64,000 nucleotides of DNA from an uncultured Bacilli bacterium (GCA_934101115.1 CAKOPW010000006.1:19693-83692); one strand, 5' to 3'. Positions 8,666 to 18,031 are shown, counted from the stretch's first letter. Made by a program: numbers and translations. The notes: generated from the sequence alone by a model not told the origin.

Positions 8666-9178
8666 TTACTTTCTAACATATAATTTTCTTTTATAGGATA
8701 TTCCATTTTCATTTCCTTCATATATAGTTTTTTCATTCCATTCGTATTCATCTATTTCAGGAAAATAAACATCTGCTTTACCTTCAGCATCTATTTCTGT
8801 AAGAACTAAAGTCTTAGCATATTCGAGCATATTTTCATATAACGAAACGCCACCTATAACTACAAGTTCTTGTTTATAGTTTTCAATATATTCAAGCAGT
8901 TCTTACATACTATGTACAATATATATTTGTTCATTTTTTTCTATATCATTTTCATGATTTCTAGTTAACACGATATGTTTCCTTCCAGGAAGTGGTTTTC
9001 CTCCACGAAGAGAATAAAAAGTGTTATATCCCATAATCATTTGTTTACCCATTGTATATTCTTTAAAAAATTTTAAGTCTTCTTTAAACCGCCAAATAAG
9101 GTCATTATCTTTGCCTAGTTCATTGTTTTTACCAAGTGCAGCAATCATACTGACGTTATCAAATACTTGCATAACCAA
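8666..9178 (-). pseudogene. folA: Dihydrofolate reductase interrupted by an in-frame TAA
   Basis: The first 91 residues (from 9178) are typical DHFR: VSMIAALGKNNELGKDNDLIW, DLKFFKEYTMGKQMIMGYNTF, LPGRKHIVLTR. The frame stops at TAA (8903-8905) after IYIVHSM. The same frame then continues without shift with ELLEYIENYKQELVVIGGVS and further DHFR sequence (LYENMLEYAKTLVLTEID, VYFP) to a stop at 8666. The whole would be about 170 residues, normal for DHFR. A single nonsense change (or a base-call error) explains it. If real, the strain lacks this DHFR, or the two halves act as split peptides. Confidence 0.8.
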
Positions 9179-9226
9179 ATCCTCCTAAATATATTTTAAC
9201 ATAAATTATAGAATTGAAAATAAAAA

Positions 9227-9255
9227 AACACTTATTGTTTGTAACAAAAGTGTTT
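9227..9255 (-). terminator. Terminator of the VanY-type carboxypeptidase gene
   Basis: Inverted repeat AAACACTT / AAGTGTTT, followed on the minus strand by a run of T. It overlaps the stop codon of the gene. Confidence 0.65.
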
Positions 9256-10247
9256 TAATTTTCCATATAATAGGCATAATATTCATCAAAAGTAAGATTA
9301 GATTCATGAACTTTTTCAGCTAATTCTTTACCTAAATAACGATAGTGCCAAGACTCATAATTGTACCCTGTAATGTTTTGTTTATCTTTAGGATATCTTA
9401 AGATAAAACCAAATTTATAAGAATTATTTATAAGCCATTCGTAGCTTTTAGATTCATGAAATTTTGCTTGACTTGTACACTCTTTAGAATAAATATCCAA
9501 GGCAAGTCCGGTTTGATGCTCAGAATATCCTGCTCTTGCAGCTATAGAATCGGCATATTTTGTTCCTTTATCAGCTTGATATGCTTCATATACTTCTTTT
9601 TGATGAGCAGCAGAACGATATCCGGAAATAAGTATTAAATAAATTCCCTCTTCGTATGCGGCATTCCACATTTCAATAAAAGCATTATAGGCTTCACTTC
9701 TAATCTTTTTAGGTTCTCCATAATAATATTTTATATCAACATTTACTAAATCTTCTGGTTCATAATCTTCACCTAAACTATAATACTTATTAGCAAGTAT
9801 TCCATAACCTTTTGAAAAATCAGTTTTTAGATCAGCTTCATAATAATTTATATTTCGATGAACATTTACTAAAGATACAATACTGTCATAATCATATCCT
9901 TCTGTGCCATGATATTTGAAAAAATCTTCATCTTTAGTTATAACTTGATCTAAATATCCATCTAGATTTTTAAACATAAAATATTTAGCAGTTAGAAAAT
10001 GAGGAACAAATTCATTATATCCTAAATCTATTACTTTCTTTTGTTCATCTTCATTTAACTTTTCAAGAATTAGTTTTGTATCATCCTCAGAATATCCAAG
10101 ATTCTTAAGTGCATATTCATTAGTTTTAGTATATAAATATTCTTGATATTTTTTTACACCAAAAACTATACCTCCTACAAGAAGTATCATAACTACAAAA
10201 AATATTTTAACACTTGTTTTAAGTCTATATACTTTCTTAGTTTCCAT
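9255..10247 (-). CDS. Membrane-anchored D-alanyl-D-alanine carboxypeptidase, VanY (M15) family
   Basis: 330 residues. One N-terminal membrane segment (about 12-31) anchors the enzyme, with the C-terminal M15 zinc peptidase domain outside. Motifs: SGYRSAAHQKE (about 207-217), YSEHQTGLALDI (about 239-250, zinc His and Asp) and ESWHYRYLG (about 296, third zinc ligand). It would trim the terminal D-Ala from peptidoglycan stems. A 100-residue N-terminal helical region precedes the peptidase. Stand-alone gene between terminators. A housekeeping cell-wall role is likelier than glycopeptide resistance, as no van regulators or ligases are nearby. Confidence 0.85.
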   Translation of the reverse strand: METKKVYRLKTSVKIFFVVMILLVGGIVFGVKKYQEYLYTKTNEYALKNLGYSEDDTKLILEKLNEDEQKKVIDLGYNEFVPHFLTAKYFMFKNLDGYLDQVITKDEDFFKYHGTEGYDYDSIVSLVNVHRNINYYEADLKTDFSKGYGILANKYYSLGEDYEPEDLVNVDIKYYYGEPKKIRSEAYNAFIEMWNAAYEEGIYLILISGYRSAAHQKEVYEAYQADKGTKYADSIAARAGYSEHQTGLALDIYSKECTSQAKFHESKSYEWLINNSYKFGFILRYPKDKQNITGYNYESWHYRYLGKELAEKVHESNLTFDEYYAYYMEN

Positions 10248-10285
10248 ATCATCACTCTAAAATAATTATAAAGCATAAAAAAAAA

Positions 10286-10305
10286 GAACTCAAGTAAATG
10301 AGTTC
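10286..10305 (-). terminator. Terminator of hup
   Basis: Stem GAACTC / GAGTTC (10286-10305), followed on the minus strand by nine T. Confidence 0.8.
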
Positions 10306-10313
10306 TATATTTA

Positions 10314-10586
10314 TTAATTTAAAGCGTCTTTTAATTTGCTTCCTGCTTTAAATGAAACAACATTTTTAGCAGCAATTTTCATTGGTTCTTTAGTTAATGG
10401 ATTAATTCCTTCTCTAGCAGGTCTTACTTTTGAAGAGAAAGTTCCGAATCCAACGAATGCAACTTTTTGACTTTCTTTAAGTCCTTTTTCGATTCCTTTC
10501 AACATAGCGTCTACTGCTCTTCCTGCATCAGCTTTAGTTAATCCAGTTTCAGCAGCAACAAATTCTACTAATTCAGTTTTTGACAT
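10314..10586 (-). CDS. hup: HU-type DNA-binding histone-like protein
   Basis: 90 residues from the Met of MSKTELVEF. A GGGAGGT ribosome site lies 8 bases upstream and falls inside a six-residue upstream extension (ATG at 10604), so the shorter start is preferred. Sequence is standard HU: VGFGTFSSKVRPAREGINPLT in the DNA-binding arm, then MKIAAKNVVSFKAGSKLKD. HU dimers bend and compact DNA in the nucleoid. Single gene with its own terminator. Confidence 0.93.
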   Translation of the reverse strand: MSKTELVEFVAAETGLTKADAGRAVDAMLKGIEKGLKESQKVAFVGFGTFSSKVRPAREGINPLTKEPMKIAAKNVVSFKAGSKLKDALN

Positions 10587-10670
10587 TTTAAATGTACCTC
10601 CCATATATTTTTTCTAGTAGGTTTACCCTACATATAAAATGTAGCAAAAAATTATCTTAAATGCAATAAA

Positions 10671-10692
10671 AAATAACGAAAAATCGTTATTT
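10671..10692 (-). terminator. Terminator of the unknown gene at 10704-11492
   Basis: Stem AAATAACGA / TCGTTATTT with T-rich tail on the minus strand. Confidence 0.7.
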
Positions 10693-10703
10693 TTTTAATA
10701 TAT

Positions 10704-11492
10704 TTATTGTTTTTCAATACATTTTATTATTATTTTTATATACATATCTAAATAATTAGTGTACCCTGAATATTTATCCAAATCTTCTTTAAATACTAAG
10801 TCATTTTCAACTCCATAAAGCATATGCATGTCTTTACTTTGTTTATCAATAACTAAAATACCATATTCTGAATCAAAGTCATGACCATATTTGTCATGTT
10901 TCAACTTTATTCTAAATTCAAAATTATCTTTAAAAATATTATTTAATATGTCTATTGTTTCTTTCTCTACTTGTTTATAATTTCTTTTATCATTACATCT
11001 TTCAATTAAAGATATCAAATTCTTATATTCTTCACTTGGATGATAAGGGTTTTCTTCATGTATTTCATCTTCTCTTATAGAACCATAGCCTAAAACTTTT
11101 ACAATTATTTCTAAATCAGTTTCATTAGTTCTATCTGTGTAATAATAACCATTCAAAATAGCTTCTTTGTCCTTTAAAAGATTATGAATTATTTCAAATT
11201 CATCATTATGTTCTTTTAAAAATTTGACACTGGCATTATAGTTTTCAAATGATTCATCAGTTTTAAAAGATTCTCTTTCATCAGCATAAAAACCAAGTTG
11301 ATTTCTTTTTAAATAAATTCTTTTATTATAACAACTAGTTTCGGTTAAAATAAAACCTAAATTAGTAAATTTCATCTTATATATTGATAATGTTGTATCG
11401 ATGCTTTCTAGTCTAAATCTTGATAAATCATCGATTTTACTTAAAAATATTTTATAAAGATCTTCTTTTGAATATCCATTTATATTTAACAT
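10704..11492 (-). CDS. Protein of unknown function
   Basis: 262 residues, no membrane segment or signal peptide, rich in charged and aromatic residues. I do not recognise a family. Visible features: a helical start (NGYSKEDLYKIFLSKIDDL), a central acidic stretch (REDEIHEENPYHPSEEYK) and a C-terminal part with GHDFDSEYGILVIDKQSKDM that looks like a beta-strand-rich domain. It is the last gene after the capsule regulatory genes, 35 bases downstream of the CpsC-like gene, and may belong to that transcript. Confidence 0.5.
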   Translation of the reverse strand: MLNINGYSKEDLYKIFLSKIDDLSRFRLESIDTTLSIYKMKFTNLGFILTETSCYNKRIYLKRNQLGFYADERESFKTDESFENYNASVKFLKEHNDEFEIIHNLLKDKEAILNGYYYTDRTNETDLEIIVKVLGYGSIREDEIHEENPYHPSEEYKNLISLIERCNDKRNYKQVEKETIDILNNIFKDNFEFRIKLKHDKYGHDFDSEYGILVIDKQSKDMHMLYGVENDLVFKEDLDKYSGYTNYLDMYIKIIIKCIEKQ

Positions 11493-11527
11493 ATCATCAC
11501 CTTTAATTCGGTTTCTTCTCTTTAGTT

Positions 11528-12253
11528 TTATTTAGATTTTGCAATTGGTAAAACAATATCTTCCTTTTTACTTTTTTTCATATTTTTTACTCTAGAGCTT
11601 ATTGGAACAACTCCAATAACTGGTAAATTAGTAATTTTTTCTATTTCTTCTTCATCTTTAATGGTTGTATCAAAATAAAATGATATGAAGATAATACCTA
11701 TTGAAAGTATCATTCCTATAAGGGAACCAATTACAACAATTTTTAAAGTTGATGCTGATGACGGAATCTCACTTACTTCAGCTTTATCAATTGTACTGAT
11801 GTTTTCAATTTTATAAATAGAAACTATTTCTGATGCAAATACGTCAGCTATTTCATTCGCGATTTCGCATGCAAGTTCATTATCTTTATCAGTTACTTTA
11901 ATACTTATTATTGAAGTATCTGTTATCTCACCTACACTTACCATAGAATTTAATTCTTTATAAGTTAAATCTAAATTTAGTTTTTCAATTACTTGATTAA
12001 GAACCCTTTTACTCTTTATTATTTCGCCATATGTTGTAACAAGAGATTTATTTAAATTGACATCACTTGTATTTATAGCTGCATTTTCATTTGCTTGATT
12101 TAAAAGAATTGTTGTTTCACTTGTATATTTAGGAACTCTAAACTTATTAACATAGATACTTGATAAACAAAAGAATATTGAAGTTGCAAAAATAATATAT
12201 ATTATTTTAGATTTAAAATAATTAAATAATTGAGTTATATCTAATTCTTCCAT
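11528..12253 (-). CDS. CpsC/Wzz-type polysaccharide co-polymerase (kinase modulator)
   Basis: 241 residues. Two membrane segments (about 18-36 and 172-194) bracket an extracytoplasmic domain, the layout of Wzz/CapA proteins. It starts MEELDITQLFNYFKSKII and ends in a cytoplasmic tail after NLPVIGVVP, where these proteins touch their tyrosine kinase. It would control chain length or export of a surface polysaccharide and activate the kinase encoded 2 bases upstream. No glycosyltransferases or flippase are nearby, so the biosynthesis genes must be elsewhere. Confidence 0.82.
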   Translation of the reverse strand: MEELDITQLFNYFKSKIIYIIFATSIFFCLSSIYVNKFRVPKYTSETTILLNQANENAAINTSDVNLNKSLVTTYGEIIKSKRVLNQVIEKLNLDLTYKELNSMVSVGEITDTSIISIKVTDKDNELACEIANEIADVFASEIVSIYKIENISTIDKAEVSEIPSSASTLKIVVIGSLIGMILSIGIIFISFYFDTTIKDEEEIEKITNLPVIGVVPISSRVKNMKKSKKEDIVLPIAKSK

Positions 12254-12255
12254 AA

Positions 12256-12936
12256 CTAACCTCCATAATATGCATCATAGTATTTGTTATAGTATCCATT
12301 TTTAGTGGCTGGTACTTTATTTAAAATAACACCTGCTATGTGTGCATTTACTCCTTCTAATGCTTTTACAGTTTTCTTAAGCATGTCTTCACTAGTTTGT
12401 TTATAAGCTGTTACTATTACAGTTGTAGATACATATTTAGTTACAACTAAAGCATCTGATAAACCAACTACTGGAGGGCAGTCAAAAATAATAATATCAT
12501 AGTTATTTTCAAGCAATGTAATAAGTTTCCCCATACGTTTACTTTCTAAAAGCTCACTTGGATTAGGAGGTACCGTTCCACTTGGAAGTAAGTAAACTCC
12601 TTTAAGTTTAGTTTTTATTGTTTCAATTTTTACTCCTGATAAATCAGATATTAAAATATTGGATAAACCTTTTCCATTGGAAACACCAAATATTTCATAT
12701 TGTCTTCCTCTACGAAGATCACAGTCAATTATTAAAACTTTTTTACCGGATAATGCATAACTTTGAGCAAGAGATGCAGCTATAAAACTTTTTCCCTCAC
12801 CTGGTTCTGTAGAAGTTAGCATAATCTTTTTTTCTCCACCATTAACTAAACTAAATTCAAGATTTGTTCTGATTGTTTTAACTGCTTCAGCTACTCTTGA
12901 TTTAGGATTAGATAACATATTTAATTCCTCTAACAT
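12256..12936 (-). CDS. CpsD-type autophosphorylating tyrosine kinase
   Basis: 226 residues. Walker A is TSTEPGEGKSFIAASLA (about 41-57), Walker A' is VLIIDCDLRRG and Walker B is YDIIIFDCPPVVGLSD. The C-terminus is a tyrosine cluster (GYYNKYYDAYYGG), the autophosphorylation tail of BY-kinases. It partners the membrane protein encoded just downstream and is the substrate of the phosphatase just upstream. The gene order phosphatase-kinase-modulator is a rearranged form of the usual B-C-D order. Confidence 0.87.
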   Translation of the reverse strand: MLEELNMLSNPKSRVAEAVKTIRTNLEFSLVNGGEKKIMLTSTEPGEGKSFIAASLAQSYALSGKKVLIIDCDLRRGRQYEIFGVSNGKGLSNILISDLSGVKIETIKTKLKGVYLLPSGTVPPNPSELLESKRMGKLITLLENNYDIIIFDCPPVVGLSDALVVTKYVSTTVIVTAYKQTSEDMLKKTVKALEGVNAHIAGVILNKVPATKNGYYNKYYDAYYGG

Positions 12937-12979
12937 ATAAATCCACCTTTTTATTATATAGTTATTATATCATGAATAA

Positions 12980-13696
12980 TCAGTTTATTTCTTCATTTTT
13001 TATGACTTTTGTAAAGTTATCCTCTAGTATTGCTTTACTTTTTTCAACACCAACACATTTTAAAATTATTTTTTCACATTTTTTTAAATAATTAAAACGA
13101 TTATCAGGATGATGAATATCGCTTCCAACAAAACTGATAAGATTAAGTTTTAAAAGATTTTTAGCCATTGTTTTGGCATGACGACCGTATAAACCAGCTA
13201 AAGAAGCAAAGTTGATTTGCATTAAAACTCCCATACTTCTTAATGTATAAAAGAATTCATAATCCTTATAGTAAGCTTCATATCTTTCTGGATGAGCAAG
13301 TATTGGAACTATACCATTACTTATAAGTTCAAAAAATATTGATTTTACTTCATTAATCTTTGAATGCATTGGTATTTCAATCAACATATATCGGCTATTA
13401 TTTATAGTTGTAAGTTTTTTTTCTTTATAAAGTTTTAAAATATTATTGCTGATATATACTTCATTACCTAAATAAATATTTATATTTAAATCTTCAGCAG
13501 ATTTCTTTATAGTATTAAGTATTTTTTCGTTTTCACTTACTTCACTTACATATTTGGATTCATCAATATAATGAGGTGTAAAAACAATATCGGTAACGCC
13601 ACACTCATGAGCGTTTTTAAGCATTTCTTTTGTTTCTTCTAAACTTTTTGATCCGTCATCAACTCCATATAAAAAATGACTGTGTAAATCTTTCAT
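12980..13696 (-). CDS. CpsB-type tyrosine-protein phosphatase (PHP family)
   Basis: 238 residues with metal-binding motifs of the PHP fold: DLHSHFLYGVDDGS (3-16), FTPHY, GNEVYI, PILAHPERY and GSDIHHPDNR. Such manganese-dependent phosphatases dephosphorylate the tyrosine tail of CpsD-type kinases. First gene of the cluster; the kinase follows after 43 bases. Confidence 0.87.
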   Translation of the reverse strand: MKDLHSHFLYGVDDGSKSLEETKEMLKNAHECGVTDIVFTPHYIDESKYVSEVSENEKILNTIKKSAEDLNINIYLGNEVYISNNILKLYKEKKLTTINNSRYMLIEIPMHSKINEVKSIFFELISNGIVPILAHPERYEAYYKDYEFFYTLRSMGVLMQINFASLAGLYGRHAKTMAKNLLKLNLISFVGSDIHHPDNRFNYLKKCEKIILKCVGVEKSKAILEDNFTKVIKNEEIN

Positions 13697-13734
13697 GATA
13701 TCACCACTTTTATTATAAAGTTAAAGAATAAAAA

Positions 13735-13757
13735 AAAGAATATTTTACATATTCTTT
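13735..13757 (-). terminator. Terminator of spoIVA
   Basis: Stem AAAGAATA / TATTCTTT (13735-13742, 13750-13757) with a T run on the minus strand. Confidence 0.7.
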
Positions 13758-13770
13758 TACGTTTTATTTA

Positions 13771-15249
13771 CTATAATACAATAGCTATTAATTTATCAGA
13801 GCCTTTATTTACAATCTTACTAACAGTGCTTGAAAGTTTATAACGAGTGGAATCTTTCATCATCATTAATTTAGTTTGAATACCTTCTTTAACGATTTCA
13901 TCTAGGCTTCTACCAAATATTTCACTTTTCCAAATGCTTGTAGGATCATCATTATAATCTCTCATAATATAGTCGATTAATTCTTTAGATTGAACTTCAG
14001 TTCCAATTATTGGTTCAAAAGTGGATTCAACATCAACCTTAATCATATGAATTGAACTAGCTTTAGCTTTTAATCTTACTCCGTAACGTGTACCTTGTTT
14101 TATGATTTCTGGTTTTTCAAGCATCATATCTTTTAATGTTGGATAAACAATTCCATATCCACATCCATGAGCCATCTTTAAAGCTTCAGATAAGCATTTA
14201 TTTTCTTCTTCACTTTCATGATATCTTGAGAATACTTTTAGGATACTTGCTTTACTTACATTTGAATATCCGACAATATTCTTTAAAGTTTCATTATAAA
14301 GCTCATCAGAACTATCAAGGTTTAGAGAAACAACACCTGTACCAGCATCAAATTCACTTATATATGCTCGAGATATAATATCCGAATCAGTATAATAATT
14401 GATTATCGAATTAACATCACCCATTTTATTGACGTTAATAACACTTTCTTTTATTTTATTTAGATAATGCATTTTTATTTCATTTTTGTTTGGTAAAACG
14501 TGTACCCATTCAGGAAGTTTTACTTCAACATCAACAATTGGGAATTCATCTATTGCACTTCTTAAAATATCATTGATTTCTTTTTTACCCATAGCTTCAA
14601 CATTTAAAGGAATTACTTTTACTCCATGTTTTTCTTCAATTTCCATCTTTATCTTTAATGTATCTGGATTATCTGTGTGAGTAGTGTTAAGAATAACAAT
14701 AAATGGTTTATTTATACTTTTAAGTTCTTCAATTACTTTAGTTTCACCATCTATATAATCACTTCTTTTAAACTCTCCAAAAGATCCATCAGTAGTTATA
14801 ACAATTCCAATTGTAGAATGATCTTTTATAACTTTTTCAGTTCCAATTTCGGCTGCCTCGATAAATGGGATTGCTTCTGGGTACCAAGGCGTATTGACTA
14901 GTCTTGGGTTAGATTCAGCATCTTCATACCCGATTGCTCCATCAATAACATAACCAACACAGTCAATAAGTTTGATGTTTGTTTTAAAGTCATCTATTTT
15001 AATTACGGCCCCTTGTGATGGAACAAATTTTGGCTCAGTAGTCATAATCTGTTTTCCATTTGATGATTGAGGAATTTCATCTAAACATTTTTTCTTATCG
15101 TATTCGTCTTCTATATTTGGAACGACTAAATTTTCAATTACTTTTTTTATAAAAGTTGATTTACCAGTTCTAACTGTACCAACAACTCCTAGATATATTG
15201 ATCCGTTTCCTCTTGCGGATATATCTTTAATTATGTCTTTCATCTCCAT
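13771..15249 (-). CDS. spoIVA: Stage IV sporulation protein A, spore coat basement ATPase
   Basis: 492 residues, the normal SpoIVA length. It starts MEMKDIIKDISARGNGSIYL, then P-loop GVVGTVRTGKSTFIKK (about 21-36), NGKQIMTTEPKFVPSQGAV and LIDCVGYVIDGAIGYED, all hallmarks. SpoIVA hydrolyses ATP to polymerise on the forespore surface and anchor the coat. The C-terminal end ends in IAIVL. Its presence implies that the organism, or its recent ancestor, makes endospores. Monocistronic, with a terminator after it and a ribosome site GGAGAGG before the start. Confidence 0.95.
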   Translation of the reverse strand: MEMKDIIKDISARGNGSIYLGVVGTVRTGKSTFIKKVIENLVVPNIEDEYDKKKCLDEIPQSSNGKQIMTTEPKFVPSQGAVIKIDDFKTNIKLIDCVGYVIDGAIGYEDAESNPRLVNTPWYPEAIPFIEAAEIGTEKVIKDHSTIGIVITTDGSFGEFKRSDYIDGETKVIEELKSINKPFIVILNTTHTDNPDTLKIKMEIEEKHGVKVIPLNVEAMGKKEINDILRSAIDEFPIVDVEVKLPEWVHVLPNKNEIKMHYLNKIKESVINVNKMGDVNSIINYYTDSDIISRAYISEFDAGTGVVSLNLDSSDELYNETLKNIVGYSNVSKASILKVFSRYHESEEENKCLSEALKMAHGCGYGIVYPTLKDMMLEKPEIIKQGTRYGVRLKAKASSIHMIKVDVESTFEPIIGTEVQSKELIDYIMRDYNDDPTSIWKSEIFGRSLDEIVKEGIQTKLMMMKDSTRYKLSSTVSKIVNKGSDKLIAIVL

Positions 15250-15334
15250 AATTACCTCTCCTTTATAGTTAAAATATATGTGTCATATTTAAATTTATTA
15301 CATATACTAAACTAAAAAAGTGTAATTAATTTAA

Positions 15335-16123
15335 CTAGATTTCAAATGAATTTAGAATATTTATTAACTCTTCTCGATGATTGCCTGATGTTGCAAATAT
15401 AAATGATAAGTGATAAGAAATATTATTATAATCAAATCTAACTTCCCATACGTTATCACTATAATCTCCATTCATACGGATTAATATGGCTTTTGTATTC
15501 AAATTATTTATATAAAATTCTTCAGATTTAGTAAAATAGGAATAAGTTCTCCCAGCTTTTCTTTCAGCATATTTTGTTGCTATAATAACTTCAAATCTAA
15601 CAAGTATAACCTCACGGTAATAATTACCTCTATATTTAGGTTGTTCATCAAAAGCATTATCCATTTTTAATACTAAAAATCCAATATTGGTGTCTTTCTT
15701 TTCATTACATGTTATTGTAAAGTCATTTTTCTTGAACAATGAATTTCTTAAAATATTAATTCCCAATTTATCATTTAATTCATCATATGAATAACTCATA
15801 TCTTTAACTAAATCAGCTTTATAATTAATGACAGCTTGAGAATCACTTTTAACGTCTGGAACAATATATTTTTTATCATCAACTATTTTCTCTAAGTATT
15901 TCACTTTTAATGTATTGAAAACATCTCCTATTTGTTCAGCATATACAATAGAAAATATTCCTACTAGTAATAGAATAAAACAACAAGATATGGCCGTTAC
16001 TAAATGATGAAATCGATATTTTTCTTTTTTGTTAACAATATTATCATATATACAACTCTTTTTTATCTCCGATACTGATAACTCATCAAAAAATTTTTGA
16101 GTCATTTTGTCTATTTTTTTCAT
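15335..16123 (-). CDS. Putative membrane anti-sigma factor (intact copy)
   Basis: 262 residues. A cytoplasmic N-terminus of about 40 residues is followed by one membrane segment (about 42-62, VTAISCCFILLLVGIFSIVY) and an extracytoplasmic beta-rich domain. Its start overlaps the upstream ECF sigma gene (ATGA), the usual sigma/anti-sigma pairing. It resembles the frameshifted protein at 16737-17571, especially around DELNDKLGINILRNSLFKK. Anti-sigma function is inferred from position and topology, not from a known ZAS or RsgI motif. Confidence 0.6.
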   Translation of the reverse strand: MKKIDKMTQKFFDELSVSEIKKSCIYDNIVNKKEKYRFHHLVTAISCCFILLLVGIFSIVYAEQIGDVFNTLKVKYLEKIVDDKKYIVPDVKSDSQAVINYKADLVKDMSYSYDELNDKLGINILRNSLFKKNDFTITCNEKKDTNIGFLVLKMDNAFDEQPKYRGNYYREVILVRFEVIIATKYAERKAGRTYSYFTKSEEFYINNLNTKAILIRMNGDYSDNVWEVRFDYNNISYHLSFIFATSGNHREELINILNSFEI

Positions 16124-16593
16124 AAAAAATCATCTCCTAACTTATCTTTTATCATCTTTTTTATTCTAAACAATCTAACTTCAACAGCACTTTTTGAAAT
16201 TTTCAATATCTCAGCAATCTCTTTGGATGTATATCCTTCATAATAATGTAAATAAAATGGAATTCGATATTTGGAATCAAAACCCTTTAAGATATCAAAA
16301 ATAATAAAACTATCTGTATTAATGTTATAAGGAATTTCTTCTAATTCATAATTTGATTTTTTACTTCTCCAAAATGATTTTAATAAGTCCTTTGATTCAT
16401 TTGCACATACTATAAATAACCACTTTTTTACATTTATATCAGAACTATTAAACTTCTTTATATTTTTAAAGAGTTTTATAAATACTTTTTGAACAATATC
16501 TTCTGTATCACATCTATTAAGAGTATAACTGAATGCTATATTGTAAACATCTTTATAATATTTTTCATATATTTCTTTAAATAAATCCTCCAA
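16120..16593 (-). CDS. ECF-type RNA polymerase sigma factor
   Basis: 157 residues with a region 2 (EKYYKDVYNIAFSYTLNRCDTEDIVQKVFIKLF cut here as EDIVQKVFIKLF, about 31-42) and region 4 helix-turn-helix (YEGYTSKEIAEILKISKSAV, about 117-136). The acidic D-E-D-I-V-Q motif in region 2.2 and the YEGY-KEIA start of region 4 are standard. It would direct transcription of a stress or envelope regulon. Overlaps the downstream anti-sigma gene by four bases. Similar to the second sigma gene at 17564-18031. Confidence 0.85.
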   Translation of the reverse strand: MEDLFKEIYEKYYKDVYNIAFSYTLNRCDTEDIVQKVFIKLFKNIKKFNSSDINVKKWLFIVCANESKDLLKSFWRSKKSNYELEEIPYNINTDSFIIFDILKGFDSKYRIPFYLHYYEGYTSKEIAEILKISKSAVEVRLFRIKKMIKDKLGDDFL

Positions 16594-16710
16594 AATAGCA
16601 CCATCCTCTCTAACATTTTAACTCTTATACTTTATTAACGATTAAGATCTTAAAAAACATACAAAAATTTTAGATATTATATCAAATTTAAAATTTTTAC
16701 TTAAAATAAA

Positions 16711-16736
16711 AAAGTGTAATTTTAATGTTACACTTT
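16711..16736 (-). terminator. Terminator after the frameshifted anti-sigma gene
   Basis: Stem AAAGTGTAA / TTACACTTT (16711-16719, 16728-16736) followed by T-rich sequence on the minus strand. Confidence 0.75.
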
Positions 16737-17571
16737 TCAATAATGAAATCCATCTAATATTTTTTGAACTTCTTCATCAGGTTTATTACGATAATCAGCA
16801 CAAGGACTTAAAGTAAAACTATATAGAACATCATCATATTCCATATAAACGCTTCTTCTCCTTCCATATTCAATTCCATAAGCCATTGTGCCAAGTTTTC
16901 CTACTTTATACTTTGGGATAGTTTCATCAGTATAGTTTCCATGGTTTAATTCACTATTTTCTTTTATTTCAGCATACTTAGTTTTTATTAAAATATTAAA
17001 ATTAACAGTAGACACATTTTTGTTTTCTTTATTATCATACATGAAATACATTACCCATATAAAGATTTACAGTTGCTATTTTTCCATCTTTCTTTTCTAA
17101 AGTTCTTAAAATAAATTTATCTCTTTTAAACAAATCATTTCTTAAAAGTTTTATACCTAACTCTTTTTCTAATTCTTCATATGTATACATTGAATAGCTG
17201 CTTTTATCTATTGGTTCATTCTTGAAAGAATCAATGCCACTACCAGTTGGCTCTTTCAAATTAGCATTATAATTTATTTTTTTAACACCATTATATTTTA
17301 ATTTGATTCTTTGAACATCATTATTATCAACTTTTTCTGTATAAGACTTAGTAAAGATTGATGTAACAATTTCTTTGATTTCTTCAGCGTAAGTTATACC
17401 CGTTCCAACAATTAAAATACTGAAGACTATAATTAAACTAAAAATAATTTTATTTTTTTTCTTTCTTTTTTTATATCGCTTAATAGTTTCTAATCTTAGA
17501 TAGTCATTTCTTTCATCTGTTAAAACAATATTGCTAATATTATCAACATACTCTTGTTTTAATTTATTCAT
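16737..17571 (-). pseudogene. Putative membrane anti-sigma factor with a frameshift
   Basis: The first frame (17571 to 17035) gives 178 residues: cytoplasmic start, membrane segment (about 43-63) and the paralogous EELEKELGIKLLRNDLFKRDKF segment, ending MGNVFHV then TGA-TAA. A second frame (17051 to 16737) continues the same protein: YDNKENKNVSTVNFNILIKTKYAEIK to DGFHY, matching the end of the intact copy at 15335-16123. Removing one base near 17043 joins them. So the gene is broken, or it is a sequencing error or programmed shift. A truncated protein would keep its sigma-binding and membrane parts. Confidence 0.7.
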
Positions 17572-18031
17572 CTTTACCCTCCATTTCTACTCTTAATTTT
17601 TCTTTGCCTCTTAATAAGTTCATCTTTATAGCAGATTCAGATTTTCGCATAATCTTAGCGATTTCTTTTATCTTATATCCCTCATAATAATATAAATATA
17701 ATGATATTCTATAATCTTTTGGAATGGCTTTTAATAATTCAAAAGTGTCAAATTTATTTAAGTCGTATGATTTTATTTCATCTTCTAAACTCTTTATAAG
17801 TTTTTTCCAAGGCGATTTAAGCAAATCTTTTGTATTATTTATACTTACTCTAAATAACCACTTTTTTATTTCTTCATTTTCTAATAATAGAATCTTTTTA
17901 TTGTTATACAACTTCATAAATGTTTTTTGAAGAATATCTTCAGTATCCTGAATATTAAAAAGATAACTATAAATCAGTTTATAAACATCTTTACTATATA
18001 AATAATATATTTCATCAAAACGATTATTCAT
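17564..18031 (-). CDS. ECF-type RNA polymerase sigma factor (second copy)
   Basis: 155 residues: region 2 with NIQDTEDILQKTFMKLYNNK (about 26-45) and region 4 with YEGYKIKEIAKIMRKSESAI (about 114-133). It overlaps the frameshifted anti-sigma gene by eight bases. Paralogue of the sigma factor at 16120-16593, so the whole sigma/anti-sigma module was duplicated in tandem. Confidence 0.85.
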   Translation of the reverse strand: MNNRFDEIYYLYSKDVYKLIYSYLFNIQDTEDILQKTFMKLYNNKKILLLENEEIKKWLFRVSINNTKDLLKSPWKKLIKSLEDEIKSYDLNKFDTFELLKAIPKDYRISLYLYYYEGYKIKEIAKIMRKSESAIKMNLLRGKEKLRVEMEGKDE

